Assembly (NCBI RefSeq): GCF_932526225.1
Contig: NC_064046.1
Coordinates: 2,790,001 to 2,854,000, forward strand
Length of the DNA: 64,000 bases
Source: Nematostella vectensis
Taxonomy: Eukaryota; Cnidaria; Anthozoa; Actiniaria; Edwardsiidae
Direction of reading: 5' to 3'
Shown: positions 1 to 12,120 of the stretch, one piece after another
How the letters are laid out: each line of letters begins with the position of its first letter
Numbering within the stretch: the stretch's first letter is position 1
Notes under the pieces: generated by a model
Database searches by the model: none
What the model was told of the DNA's origin: nothing
What the model saw: the letters and a program-made list of their open reading frames with translations, nothing else
Translations under genes and position numbers: made by a program

Positions 1-3000
1 AACTCTGTCTCATAATCGTATAGCAACTCAACAAGCTGTGGCTCAGGCCTTGGACCTCCCTTGAAACCACACTCGTTCAATTTCTTATGATGGTCAAGAA
101 GAACTCTTTCCTTGTCCTTTGTCTCACAGAATATTGATATGTTCCTTGGCGTGCCACCAAAGCGTTGTGATATCAGTTCGGCAATAGAATGCACTGAAAC
201 ATGCGCATGCACGTAAAGCTGGAAATGACCTGGATAGTTCTTCATTTGTGGTAGATTTGCAAATGTTATAAGCTTCAGCTCAAGACTTAAAAACCTGGAA
301 ATGAATTAAAATTGAATCTAAGTGTTTAAACTAGTATTTCAATAATGATATGTTATTCAAAAATCTTAAAGGGGGCAAGAAATAGGCTGGAGAATAAGAA
401 GGAGCAATTGTAGAAATTCTAGAAATTGTAATGTTGGAAATAAACTTGTTTTTTGGGCCTTTATTTCTTTGTGAGGAAAAAATGAATAAATGACACAAGA
501 TCAGAAGTAATGGCAGTCACACAATCTGAATTTGGAATTATTAGTTATTTCATCAGGGTGGTAAAGGGTATTTTTGTGAAATGAGATTTGGCCATTTTTC
601 ACCCTACGAGAAACATGAAATCGTCCATTTCAATGTCTGTGAAACGTGAAAAGTCATTTTGCCTGGTCTGTGAAACAAGATCCATACCCCCTTACCAGCC
701 TGTATCATGGGTTAAATTGTTTCAAAGCCTTTGCATTACAAAATAACTTGTGGCAAAGGAGAGAAAATACATGGTACAATGCTATATTTTGATAAAATAA
801 TCAACAGACATAGATCAATTTTACCTTGGAAACTTTTCCACTACTGGTCTCCACAATCCCAACTTACAACACGGACAACCTTCAAGCTTCTCCCGCTCAA
901 ACGTCAGAGGCGGCAGACCATCATCTGGTACGCACTCTTCTTTCTTGTAATACCGTAAACCTTTGGAGAATTCCAGGTAATCCAGTAGACCATTACCATC
1001 TCTGTCCAGTTTTTTAGCAAGGACATAGAGTTCAAGGCTGTTAGCTGGTGCATTTAGGTCTCTCATTCCAGCATAAAACTCCTCATAAGAGAGCTCCCCA
1101 TCACCATCAACGTCAAATCTTCTAAACAAGTCAATGGCCCTGGAGTAATTGTCTATCATCCATTTGTTCATACGAGCTACAAACGCTTCATGGAGATCTT
1201 CAGTTGCTTCAAAAGCTTCAGCAGCCTTTTCAAGTTTTTCCTAAGATACCATGCAAGATTTAGGAAACGATTTTCTCCCTATTCTTGTTTGTCAGTCCTG
1301 ACACCCTGACACCTTCATTTCAGTAATTTTCTTTAAAAAAATGGTTGGGGTTGGTTGGTGAACAGAAGCTTTTTTGAGGCGATCTTTCACAGGGAACCCT
1401 TAACACCACAGGAAACCCGTAAGAACGTCAAGGAAGTCTACTAGCTTTTGCTATCAGAAACTTGTATCAAATTCCGGATATCACTTGGAGGTACGATAAT
1501 GTTATTAAGGTATACAGTTAACATGAACTCTATGCAACCTAAAACATTTTGTAATCAATTTGCCATAATAAAATAGGCATATGAGTTTGCTTAAGTTTTT
1601 TTTTATATAATGCTGAGTGAAATCTAATAGGGTTTTTTTGTAGAGATGCTGACACCCCTGACAACTAGGGATGAGTAAAATCTACCTAGTTTGTCTGTAG
1701 AGGTCCTGACACCCCTGACAACTAGGCTCAATAAAATCTACCTAGTTTGTCTGTAGAGGTCCTGACACCCCTGACAACTAGGCTCAATAAAATCTACCTA
1801 GTTTGTCTGTAGAGGTCCTGACACCCCTGACAACTAGGCTCAATAAAATCTACCTAGTTTGTCTGTTGAAGTCCTGACACCCCTGACACTCCTGACAACT
1901 AGGCTCAATAAACTCTACCTAGTTTGTCTGTAGAGGTCCTGACACCCCTGACAACTAGGCTCAATAAAATCTACCTAGTTTGTCTGTAGAGGTCCTGACA
2001 CCCCTGACACTCCTGACAACTAGGGATGAGTAAAATATACCTTGTTTGTCTGTAGAAGTCCTGACATCCCTGACACTCCTGACAACTAGGGATGAGTAAA
2101 ATATACCATTACCTAGTTTATCTGTAGAGGTCCTGACACCCCTGACAACGAGGCTCAATAAAATCTACCAAGTTTGTCTGTAGAGGTCCTGACACCCCTG
2201 ACAACTAGGCTCAATAAAATCTACCATGTTCGTCTGTAGAGGTCCTGACATCCCTGACACTCCTGACAACTAGGGATGAGTAAAATCTACCATTACCTTG
2301 TTTATCTGTAGAGGTCCTGACACCCCTGACAACGAGGCTCAATAAAATCTACCAAGTTTGTCTGTAGAGGTCCTGACATCCCTGACACTCCTGACAACTA
2401 GGGATGAGTAAAAACTACCATGTTCGTCTGTAGAGGTCCTGACACCCCTGACAACGAGGCTCAATAAAATCTACCAAGTTTGTCTGTAGAGGTCCTGACA
2501 TCCCTGACACTCCTGACAACTAGGGATAAGTAAAATATACAATGACCTAGTTTGTCTGTAGAGGTCCTGACACCCCTGACACTCCTGACAACTAGGGATG
2601 AGTAAAATCTACCTAGTTTGTCTGTAGAGGTCCCAACACCCCTGACAACTAGGCTCAATAAAATCTACCTACTTTGTCTGTAGAGGTCCTGACATCCCTG
2701 ACACTCCTGACAACTAGGCTCAATAAAATCTACCTAGTTTGTCTGTAGAGGTCCTGACATCCCTGACACTCCTGACAACTAGGGATGGGTAAAAACTACC
2801 ATGACCTAGTTTGTCTGTAGAGCTCCTGAGACTCCTGACAACTAGGGATGAGTAAAATCTACCATGACCTAGTTTATCTGTAGAGGTCCTGACACCCCTG
2901 ACAACGAGGCTCAATAAAATCTACCTAGTTTGTCTGTAGAGGTCCTGACACCCCTGACACTCCTGACAACAGGGATAAGTAAAATCTACCTTGTTTGTCT

Positions 3001-4626
3001 GTAGAGGTCCTGACACCAAACAAATACAGTACAATCAAAGGTCTAAAATTACAGAATCCTAAAAAAATAATACGGATCATATTTTTTTAATACAGAAGCA
3101 TAGATACTATGACAGAAGTCAAAGAAGTGACAAAGTTACGTGTTTGAAAAAGGATGTTGACGTTGATGCTAAGTTCATAATAAAAATTACTTAGCGAATA
3201 GAGCTCCTGGAGAGGAAAACATACCTTTGCTTCAAATTATACTCAGTCTAGTAATCGATGGCAAGTTTCCGCCTGTTCGTAACACTTGATCCGATTATGG
3301 GGCGGCCATTTCTAAATGCTTGCACGTGCGCCTTGACATTGTCAGGGTGTCAGGACCTGACACATGAAGCCACGAGAATTTCGTCCCCTAAATTGTGCAC
3401 CATATGAGAGTTTGTGTTTAGCCGTGAGTGTTTGTGTTTAGCTGTGAGGGTTTGTCTTTAGCCGTGAGTGTTTGTGTTTAGCTGTGAGGGTTTGTGTTTA
3501 GCCTCAAGTGTTTGTGTTTAGCCATGAGTGTTTGTGTTTAGCCGTGAGGGTTTGTGTTTAACAGTGAGTGGTTTTGTTTAGCTGTGAGCATTTGTGTTTA
3601 GCTGTGAGGGTTTGTAGATGTGAGGGTTTCTGTTTAGCCGTGAGTGTTTGTGTTTAGCAGTGAGGGTTTGTGTTAAGCCTCAAGCGTTTGTGTTTAGCCT
3701 CAAGCGTTTGTCTTTAGCCGTGAGTGTTTGTGTTTAGCCGTGAGGGTTTGTGTTTAGCCGCAAGTGTTTGTGTTTAGCCATGAGTGTTTGTGTTTAGCCG
3801 TGAGTGTTTGTGTTTAGCCGTGAGTGTTTGTGTTTAGCCGTGAGGGTTTGTGTTTAGCCGCGGGTGTTTGTGTTTAGCCGTGAGTGTTTGTGTTTAGCCG
3901 TGAGGGTTTGTGTTTAGCCGTGAGGGTTTGTGTTTAGCCGTGAGCTTTTGTGTTTAGCTGTGAGGGTTTGTGTTTAGCCGTGAGGGTTTGTGTCTAGCCG
4001 TGAGAGTTTGTGTTCAGCCGTGAGTGTTTGTGTTTAGCTGTGAGTGTTTGTGTTTAGCCGTGAGGGTTTGTGTTTAGCCGTGAGAGTTTGTGTTTAGCCG
4101 TGAGCGTTTGTGTTTAGCCGTGAGTGTTTGTGTTTAGCCATGAGGGTTTGTGTTCAGCCGTGAGTGTTTGTGTTTAGCCGTGAGGGTTTGTGTTTAGCCG
4201 TGAGGGTTTGTGTTTAGCCGTGAGGGTTTGTTTAGCCGTGAGGGTTTGTGTTTAGCCGTGAGCGTTTGTGTTTAGCAGTGAGCGTTTGTATTTAGCCGTG
4301 ACAGTTGTGGGCCACTGTATTAACAATCAATAACGTTAATAAGTTAAAAAGTTAAGTAGTTAAAGCACCTTTGCGACTTCCTCCTTCGACTTCTTAACTT
4401 TTGTACTTTTTTTCTTTCCAGACCTAAAATTTCAAATTTCAATAAGATCTTGACAATTCAATAAACAAACATAACGATATCAAATCGTGTCTTGAAATTG
4501 ACCCCGAATAATTTTAAACCCACCAACAAGAAACACAGGTTTTTGGGTCTTCTAATTACACTGGCGAAAAAACTTTGAGAACATTTACTTCACTTACTTT
4601 TTGCCTCCCTTCTTTTTAACCGGCAT
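1..4626 (-). CDS. EF-hand protein with lysine-rich N-terminus (3' end outside window)
   Basis: Four exons read on the minus strand: 4598-4626, 4369-4423, 825-1240 and 1-294, all with GT-AG ends and matching phases. The protein starts MPVKKKGGKK and is lysine-rich for 28 residues, then has a helical lead and two EF-hands with clear loops (DVDGDGELSYEE and DRDGNGLLDYLE), then a Cys-containing segment (GCPCCKLG). The last visible exon encodes a separate globular stretch (FQLYVHAHVS to LVELLYDYETE) that could be a ubiquitin-like fold; that is a guess. The gene runs off the left edge. EF-hands bind calcium; the basic MPxKKK start is common in axonemal proteins, so a ciliary role is possible but unproven. 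Intron 2 (1241-4368) is mostly two minisatellites. I do not recognise the orthologue. Confidence 0.85.
1655..3015. repeat. Minisatellite, about 56-bp unit, in intron 2 of the EF-hand gene
   Basis: More than 20 head-to-tail copies of a unit with the parts CCTGACACCCCTGACAACTA, GGCTCAATAAAATCTACC and AGTTTGTCTGTAGAGGT. Some units are longer, with an extra CACTCCTGACAACTAGGGATGAG. The same CTGACACCCTGACACC motif occurs alone at about 1297-1314, some 60 nt upstream of the exon 3 acceptor, and again near 3340-3360, which may mark where the array was seeded. Short ORFs on the minus strand across it are repeat artefacts. Confidence 0.95.
3403..4305. repeat. Minisatellite, 20-bp unit, about 45 copies
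   Basis: Head-to-tail copies of GTTTGTGTTTAGCCGTGAGG with point variants (AGCTGTGAG, AGCCTCAAG, AGCAGTGAG). It lies in the same intron as the 56-bp array and ends about 65 nt before exon 2 (4369-4423). It resembles a telomere repeat only superficially. Confidence 0.95.
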
Positions 4627-5840
4627 GATAGAAGTCTTTTTTCTAGCTGGAATGATATATCGATGCTTTGTATTAATAAATATTTTACGACTTTGTTGAT
4701 TGTTGTCTCGTAGCTATAGACGCTCCGCCATTTTGCTGCTAACACAAACGATACGTCACTATGTAAGCACGTGACTGTAATCGAAAAATTTTATCCACAG
4801 GGAGCTCATGAAAATTGCTGTGTTACGTAGTCGGACGACATGACGGATAAACCTGGAAAATGCGAAATTCGAAATAGAAAGACACAATTTCTCAAAACGG
4901 CCATCGGTTCCTTGTATTCCGGAATGATTTTCAAAACACAAATAACGTAAGGCCGAAATGCAAATACCCAGATTTTGGCTTTTTAAGATATTTTTTTCCT
5001 TAATCTCATCCTTGTGCTATGTATGGGCTCAGGGACGAAAAGCTCAAATTTCAATGACAATTTACAAAAAGTCGCATTGGATATTTTGTTTGCTATTACT
5101 CACTAAGTACTTAGAGAAATTTTCCGCCTTATTAGATGTGAAATGAGCTTATTTGAAGCGTTAAGTCATGTTTTCCCGTCATGTGTGGTCGGACATGAGA
5201 AGGGTGTCTACCTTCGGCTGGGCCATTCCTACGAAAGGTTCCCTGTTCACACATTAGCTTGAATTAGATGACTGGGCATTCGCAAACAGACCCTTGTTCT
5301 AAAATCCCCACACCTCACCTCAATGATCTTATCGGAGTGGGTTTGAAAACCTCAATGATCTTATCGGGGTGGGTTTGAAAAACACAACTATTTCTACCAA
5401 AAAACCACCAGATTTTAAATGGTTTAGTTTATTGAAGACTTTGAAGATACCCTCTTCTCTTATATATCGTTGCCTTTGAGGCTCGTGGTTATGATGTAGT
5501 GTCTCATTAGCTACCCAAAATATTACTGAAGTCTAACACAAGAAAGTGATGTAGTTTAATTTTATTAATTGGAAAAGTTCATGCAGCGCATCAATATTAG
5601 AATCATTTTACCTTTACATAATATTTGGATAATATAGAAACCACCTTGGATATCTAACTGTAATGTTACGAGCAAAATCTCTATCCTGAACACTAGCCCC
5701 CAAAGAGTCTAGTGTTTTTCTAGTTTGGCAAAAATCGAAGCTGACTACTATTTACAGGAACACCAAAGTACCAAAAGGAGTACCAAAATCCTCAGCAGGG
5801 CTAGACGCTGGACTTTTGATCTGTTTGGACTATTTGTCAC
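4627..5840. other. Intergenic stretch upstream of the EF-hand gene
   Basis: No convincing coding exon is visible. The short stretch just upstream of the ATG at 4626 must hold the promoter of the EF-hand gene, but no clear TATA box or X-box was found. A roughly 33-bp direct duplication (CCTCAATGATCTTATCGG...) lies at about 5315-5380. Confidence 0.5.
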
Positions 5841-6129
5841 TGTGACGAATGAATATCGATTAGCGAAGAAGTGTACCACGAAGCTCGCTAACGGCATCCA
5901 ACAGGTATTTGGTTTAACTGTTCGTTGCAGCGGGTGTGACGAATAAAAATCGATAAGCGAAGAAATTTACTACCACGAGGCTCGCTAACGGCACCCCACA
6001 GGTGTTGGTTAAACTCTCCGTTGCAACGGGTGTTACGGATGTATATCGATTAGCGGAGAAATATACCACCACGGGGTTCGCTAACAGCATCCAACAGGTC
6101 TTGGTTAAACTGTTCGTTGCAACACGGGT
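5841..6129 (-). repeat. Triplicated 3' coding end of the first PAN/EGF/fibrinogen-like gene
   Basis: Three tandem copies of about 94-99 bp at 5841-5934, 5935-6030 and 6031-6129. The one nearest the gene is the real C-terminal coding end ([18 protein letters not shown] then the stop at 6050-6052). The other two lie downstream and still show the SEPRG-like coding sequence on the minus strand; in the middle copy the TAA stop is TTA. The extra copies probably fall in the 3' UTR. Confidence 0.85.
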
Positions 6130-9100
6130 CGTGAATAGGCCAGTAATGCAGAGAACAGCCTTCCCAGTAGATGCATTTGTTGCTACCGCGTTTTAACATG
6201 AAGCCACAGTCGTCTCCATTTGTGTTGTCTGGTACCACATTCGAACATTTCGCTCCTGGAATCACCTTCACTATTCTACAACTTATAGGGCCGTGATCCC
6301 AGCTTGGACCGAGTGTACCGCCTTGTGGAATACAGGAAATCCAGTTATTGATGTTAGACTTAACAAGGAACTCCTTGCCAATGTCCCCCAACAGGATATC
6401 ATTCATAGCACCATAGTTAGTCTCGCTGGTCGGAGTGGTGGTTGACTTAGAACCCCACTTAGCCATGTTGCTTGGTCTAAGTATTACTTTATTTTCCTTA
6501 CTCGTGAATGCAAGCGGTGCAAAAAAATTGTAACTCCACACTAGTGTCCAGCCCCCCCCCGTCTGTCTCCATGTCGCAGTAGACTTGGAATGCTTGTGTA
6601 GCTTTTGACCAATCAGAATCGATAAAGTAGTTGCCAGTTGTGCTGGTGTTAAAGTTGATCTGTATGTCCTTGCACGTTTTACCTGGTAGGTCAGCGGCTG
6701 TTCCGGGACCTTAAAAGAGGGTTGTAATAAATTATTACATAAATCTACAAGTCAATCACTACTTGATTTAATAACATCATTATCTTTATCATCATCTTTA
6801 TTTTCAGCATCATCATCCGATTAGCATCTTTAACATCTTGTTGTTTAGGACAATTATCTTTATCATCATTATTACTTTTATCATTCTATCATCAGCACCA
6901 TAATCACCATCATCACAATCCTTTTCATCATCTTCATCTTACCATGGCAAGTAGAGCCATTCCCGATAAAGCAAGGTTTACACTTGCAAGTGAAGCCTTC
7001 TATTTGGCGGGTACATTCTCCTCCGATTGGATCACATGGGTTCCCATTGCATTTGTCAGTAACTAAAGAAAACGCACAACGAAATATATCTGTCAGTAAT
7101 TTAGCAAACAAAAACGGCTTGTAGATGGTTAAACCAAAAGCACAAAAATAAGCATTCTAGGACCAGCAATTGGTTAGAATTCCAATCTTTGTGCGTTTAG
7201 AGATAATATGAAATTAGACTCCATTTCACGACCAAGCTTAAGGAAAATACGTTGTTTTGAGATTTTTCCGCCAAAACTTGGAATTATTCATTAAATCTCC
7301 TTTCGCGGGACCAGGAAAATGTTCCAAGCTCTGTAGAAAATTCAAATTTTAATCAAATTCAATTCCCTTTTCGGAAAGTTGAAAGTTTATTTATGCTTTC
7401 TTTTTGCTAGATTGATATAAGTGAGAGGTTTAAAGAATTTTAAAGGCTATACTATATATTTTTCTAGCGTGTTTCTAGTCATTCTAGCGGTTACTCTATG
7501 TGAACTCCTGGGCCGGGTTCCTAGAAATAACCCAGGGATAAATACCCTTTATATCCAATCAAATGTCAAGATAGCTGTATTTATCCCTGGATTAGTGCTA
7601 ACCTGCTTTCTAGGAACCGGCCTCTGGTACCTCCCACACACCCATATACCCTCCCCCCTACGCCGCCCCTAATATAAGGATTTGCGATAGCATTGATAAT
7701 ATTGATTTTAGGATGTATGCATTTACCAGTTTCGCAATTTTCTCCAGTGACTCCCGTGAGGCAGATGCATCTGTATTTCTTGTCCCCAAATCCCGTTTGA
7801 CATGTACCGTTATTAAGGCATGGGCTTGTGCTACAATGATTCTGTAGAAAAAAAAAACACACATAGTTATGACATTTTCGAGAAAATTGCATATTGTGTT
7901 ATACCAGAAAACAGGTGAAGATACCTGCTCCTCCAAAACTACTTAAAAAAGAAATTTCAATCGAAAAATCGAGAAACATCACCTCAGCAACTAAGAACTA
8001 AGCTGAATAGAATTAGCAGATTTTAGCTCCAGTCTTCAAAAAAATAACTAGGAATTAGGGAAAGAGTCCATATGCCTCCCTTCGAATAAAAACCGCGCGC
8101 AAAACGGGCATATATTTCTCTTGTTTTGTTGTTCTTATTTGTTTGTTTGTTTTTAAAAGACGTCCGCCAAGCAGTCAAGCGAGGACCTCCTTAAATCTGT
8201 TTTGTTGCTGTTATTTGCTTGTTTGTTTGTTTTTAATGACGTCCGCCAAGCAGTCTCTCAGTAACTCTAAAATCTGTTCAAAGCAAGTACCTCTTTCAAG
8301 TCTGCATATCGAAAACCTTGCATCTCTGCTTTGAAGTCGTCTGGTTTCTGGACCCGGTCAAACCTGTTCAACTGGCAAACGAACTTGTCAGAGTTGTCAG
8401 GCGAGGGGCCGACGTTGTACGAGACGCATTCTTGGTGGTTGAAGCATTTCGGGATACATTGAGTATCGGTGTCCACTGTTACGTTCACGAGCTGATGACG
8501 TGCTCCGTCGACCTCGGGCTTGAATTGGATAGTCCGGCAGTTGTTATCTGTGAGAGCAGTCACATTTGTTTGTTAACTCGAATCAGTGGGATACAGAAAA
8601 AAAATGCAGACAAAACTAAAGCAGAGTTCCGATAATTCGGATATTTATGTCCTGTTTATTTTGAAAATGGACCTGCGGTGTAAATTGCGCGGGGCGCCCA
8701 GGGACGTAAACACTGTCGGTTTTTTTTTTTTTCATAATAACAACCTTTAATATTATTGCTATTGATAATTTGAAAAACACTCTTCCTAATAATTCATTGG
8801 GTATCATATTTTATATACACCAATTTAAAAACATTTTCAGCCTTAAAATGCTCTCCAAAAATAAGAACGGCGCAGCCTCGACTGAAAATTAGAGATCTTA
8901 TAAAAAGTGCATTTAGAGTTGGAAATCGCAAATAATAATAATGGCGTTCTGTAAGAACTACAGAGACGTTGTGGGGACGGTACCGGGTTTCTTGATTGCT
9001 GTTACAAAACTGCTTTACCCAGAGTGTACAAGACAGTTTTACAAAGTAGATTAAAAGATGAACTTAGGTTAACGTACCGCATCCCTTTTGTATGCTCTCT

Positions 9101-10616
9101 AAGACGGCAAGTCCAAACGAGAAACCTTCACTGATACCCCAAAAAGCGTTTAATTTTGTTTGGATAAGGATTTTAGCCAATGGGTGTTCGAAGGGCGACG
9201 ACAGGAAAAATTCAAATTGTAAGGTCGTGTTAGCTTATATTTGCTTGATTTTTTGCACAAATCTTCCTTGTGTAATATATAATAAAATAAGCTTTGGTAT
9301 TTTTTGGTTGATAGTCCGTTCTTGAGATATTGCAAATTGTAAGACTCTTGATTTGTTTGAAATTTCCCATTTAGTCGAAATTGCTAATTTTTTCATGATC
9401 TATGACAACTTTGCTCAATCGTATCTCAAAAACGGATCATCTACCAAAGAATACTAAAGCTTATTTTGTTTTATTTTTTGCAAGGAACCTCTAGGGGAGG
9501 CAAAATTTATACAAAATGTAAGCTAACACAACCTTACTATTTTAATTTTGCCATTTTTTGCTCCTGTCAAGGGCGAACTTCCTACGTGGGTGTGTCAGTG
9601 ACTTAACCTTGGACCTGCCGTGACCTACTTAAAGCCGCATTGTCACCAGTTTACTTCCGGTCGATAACGTAACAATCTCCGATGATTTTTAACGGAAAAC
9701 GCGAAAAATATTTCAAATTATTGAAAGCAGTGTGTTTATTGGAAGTTTCTTTGAGGATGTGATTGATAATTTAGAGCGGATGGCCTGTTTAATATCTCGG
9801 ATTTTAATAGATTCTTTTGTCTTTTAACGGTTGAGGTTTCCGTCGGACCTCCGGAAGTAAACTGGTGACAATTCGGAATGATTACACGGTTATTATTGAC
9901 TTCGTAACACACTACATGCTAGTGCTAGTGCGTTTTCGCGTTTACGTGTGGACGATACCCGTATCCATAACAAAAAGGTTGCGTTTTCAAACGAAAACCG
10001 ATACGTGGGGACGGGTCTCAAACCAGTACTGCGACTGATCAGAGAGACCTATACCTATTATAAAAAACATTACCAGTGCAACAGTAATGGTAAATGGGAA
10101 ATGACAGTTCTACTTTTAAAGAAATACATTGAATTTCGTCTTATTTCTGCAGAAATATGTGAAAGTGGATAAATCATATGCAATTAGGTTTACTTATCAT
10201 CTTTATTCCTACAAACAATCATTACAATAAGCAGCGTTCAGTCTTTTAAATGCATTTTTTATCATTCGTTATTTGTACTGGGAAAGTGTTAAAATGGATA
10301 AAAATACTTTGATTTCTTTGCGCACTCAATTTTATATTGTGTTTCAGCTAATTATACTTTATTTAATATCATGCTAGATATAATTACCAAACTGCTTATT
10401 TCTGCATTTTGTATTTTGTAGAATAAAGCTGATTAAATACGTGAATGATTAGATGGAGGATATATTTTTTAGAAATCACTAATTTTACACATTAACCCAT
10501 AAGCGACAAATACATAAAACAGATAAGAAATCCAATAAGCCATAAACGTATTTACCTGCAAGAGCTATATTCAAGAAAATAGCCACCAAGCTGATGATGT
10601 GTTCGGCCACTTTCAT
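6050..10616 (-). CDS. Secreted PAN/EGF/fibrinogen-like protein, paralogue 1, with a +1 frameshift
   Basis: Five exons on the minus strand: 10556-10616 (signal peptide ending IFLNIALA), 8291-8547 (PAN/apple-like, five Cys, with [11 protein letters not shown]), 7727-7841 (EGF), 6943-7062 (EGF) and 6050-6709 (fibrinogen-like, with CDMETDGGG). Splice ends are GT-AG and phases match. The coding total is 1213 nt, one more than a multiple of three, and the surplus base is in the run of nine G (plus-strand C) at 6552-6560 that encodes D-G-G-G-W; the paralogue has eight. So the gene is either a recent pseudogene, polymorphic, or hit by a homopolymer assembly error. Without the extra base the product would be about 403 residues. 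The C-terminal domain has the fibrinogen start motif but not the usual fibrinogen C-terminal motifs. Likely an extracellular matrix or lectin-like protein; the ligand is unknown. Confidence 0.85.
6775..6940. repeat. ATC-rich microsatellite beside the last EGF exon donor
   Basis: Imperfect (ATC)n with many ATCATC and TTATC runs fills the intron of paralogue 1 between its second EGF exon and the fibrinogen-like exon. On the coding strand it begins directly after the donor (GTAAGATGAAGATGATG). Paralogue 2 has a similar run in the equivalent intron at about 25505-25715. Confidence 0.85.
7511..7620. mobile_element. Short palindromic MITE, copy 1
   Basis: The arms GGTTCCTAGAAATAACCCAG and TAACCTGCTTTCTAGGAACC face each other across about 110 bp, with inner arms CCCAGGGATAAATA and TATTTATCCCTGG. 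A second copy of the same element is at 42774-42889. It lies in intron 3 of paralogue 1. No transposase. Confidence 0.75.
8122..8253. repeat. Direct duplication next to the PAN exon donor of paralogue 1
   Basis: Two copies of about 55 bp, at 8122-8177 and 8199-8253, each with TTTGTTTGTTTGTTTTTAA followed by GACGTCCGCCAAGCAGTC. The nearer copy ends about 37 nt from the PAN exon donor at 8290. Confidence 0.8.
9219..9538. mobile_element. Foldback element of about 320 bp
   Basis: The left arm GTGTTAGCTTATATTTG (from about 9225) and the right arm AAAATGTAAGCTAACAC (to about 9530) are inverted copies with few mismatches, extending to TAAGGT and ACCTTA. No coding sequence inside. Confidence 0.65.
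9629..9875. mobile_element. TTAA-flanked MITE, copy 1
   Basis: Begins TTAAAGCCGCATTGTCACCA and ends with the inverted TCCGGAAGTAAACTGGTGAC. The interior is nearly identical to 21168-21412, which retains the perfect right end. The TTAA target site is typical of piggyBac- or Kolobok-type elements. The right terminus is degenerate here (ATTCGGAATG). Confidence 0.8.
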
Positions 10617-12120
10617 GACAAAATAATAATTTACAAACCTTACAGGGAACTTTGTTCGCAAAAGACAAAATTTAGAAACTTATAAATTGCAAGTGTGTTT
10701 CTAGGCTAAAATGACCAAAGGAGCTACATTATTGATGGCGCCTACGCTGATCGCTGCTTGGTTAAAATGATAGGATTGTTCTGATTGGCTCTTGCTTAAC
10801 AGCTGGAAATATCGGGCGGCCTCTTCCATTGCGACCTGAGTTATTGTTTAGGTTACCGTAACTAATTAACGTCCCCTGATCTGACAAACACCAGCCTAAA
10901 TTTCGTCTGCTTTCTCTAAAACAAATTGAAGGATAACGCAATGTTGCCCGAAGCAAAGGCAGAAAATGGAGAATGCAGACAAAAAAAAACATGGTCAGTT
11001 TAGACTTGCCACTATGATCCCCATCATGCCTAAGTATAAGTGTAACAACGAGAGTAGACTGTAGTTGGGGGGCGGTACAGGTACCGGGCTTTACTTCGCT
11101 GTTACAAACTCAAGGTTTACCAGATAATTCCTGCGGCTTCTACCGCACTCCTTTTTATATGGTCCTACCACGGCGTCCCTTAGGTAATCCGACACTGACA
11201 GCCATGGAAAGCTTTTAGCTCTGTTTAGATAAGGTTTCAGCCAATGGGCGTCCGAGGAACGAACTACCCCCCCATGGGTGTGTCGGTTTGTTACCCTTGG
11301 GCTACCGTGACTCACGTAATGTTTACATGTTGCTACTGACTACGGTTGTCACACACTAACTTCTTACACTGCTAGTGCGCATGGCAAGATACACACATGA
11401 ATATAATGATTGACAAGATTCCAATCATTTTTGCACTCAAAATCTTAAACCGTACTAAATCCTAATTTTGTCGACGGCCAGGTCCGAATCCTACACAGGG
11501 CAAACCCTGTGTGAACTCAGATCTAACTTTTCTTCCTTCGTTAAGAAGCGCGAACCGAGAATTGGTGGCCAAATTCCGATTGTCAAATACCCCTGGAAAA
11601 GGACGCGCCACTCCTACTTTTCCACTGGGTGAAGGGTCAACTTTTTACTTTTCGCTATCCTATTTCATAGGAACGGCTAAAGTTACTTTGTCGATATAAC
11701 TTGCTTAAACAAACAGACGCCTTTCAGTTGAATAAACAAAACGTACTTATAACGGTTCTTAACTTCAGGAAGGTCGGTGTTTAATTAAAGTAAGATATTT
11801 AGTTGTCAAAGATGACGTTGATCTATATTTCGTTATTTTCCTCCGTGACAGTCTCTCCGCAAACTTAAAGAAAATTATCGGTTAATTTTTGGAAATATAT
11901 CGATAGGTTCATAAACAACTGGTTTGTTTATATGTCAAAAAACTTATAATCTGTTACAGATAAATAAAATAAAACAGTAGCCCATCAAATACGGATGATT
12001 AAATATTATCATTATCATTCGAAAACATGAATGAAATCAGACAAGATTTGAGACTAGACGTCAGTTTTATTACGAGTAAAATAAATAAAAAATACTCTAA
12101 AGAATTACTAATGAGCCTCC
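10617..12120. other. Intergenic stretch 5' of paralogue 1
   Basis: Holds the presumed promoter of paralogue 1 and a dispersed repeat at 11071-11390 that matches the flanks of 8975-9950. A short palindrome ACACAGGGCAAACCCTGTGT lies at 11494-11513. No gene is supported. Confidence 0.5.
11071..11390. repeat. Second copy of the old dispersed repeat (uninterrupted)
   Basis: Shares ordered blocks with 8975-9950 (GGTACCGGGCTT, TTTCAGCCAATGGG, GGTGTGTCGGTTTG, CACTGCTAGTGCGC) but lacks the two insertions present there. Confidence 0.6.

Larger units (their letters stand above)
8975..9950. repeat. Old dispersed repeat carrying two nested insertions
   Basis: The flanks of this block match 11071-11390 in order: GGTACCGGG...GCTGTTACAAA at the left, TTTAGCCAATGGG near the middle, then GGTGTGTC...ACCTTGG, TGCTAGTGC. 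Here the copy is interrupted by a foldback element (9219-9538) and a TTAA MITE (9629-9875), so these inserted later. It is in intron 1 of paralogue 1. Confidence 0.6.

Noticed and set aside
3216..3240. Extra EF-hand gene exon at an AAAG|GTATGT donor
   Set aside because: Exons 2 and 3 already join in phase, and no clear acceptor or conserved peptide supports an additional exon.
3403..4305. Telomere-like or interstitial telomeric repeat
   Set aside because: The unit is a 20-mer with TTTAGCCGTGAGG, not TTAGGG repeats.
11470..11500. tRNA-like GGTCCGAATCC near 11481
   Set aside because: No matching acceptor, D or anticodon arms could be drawn.
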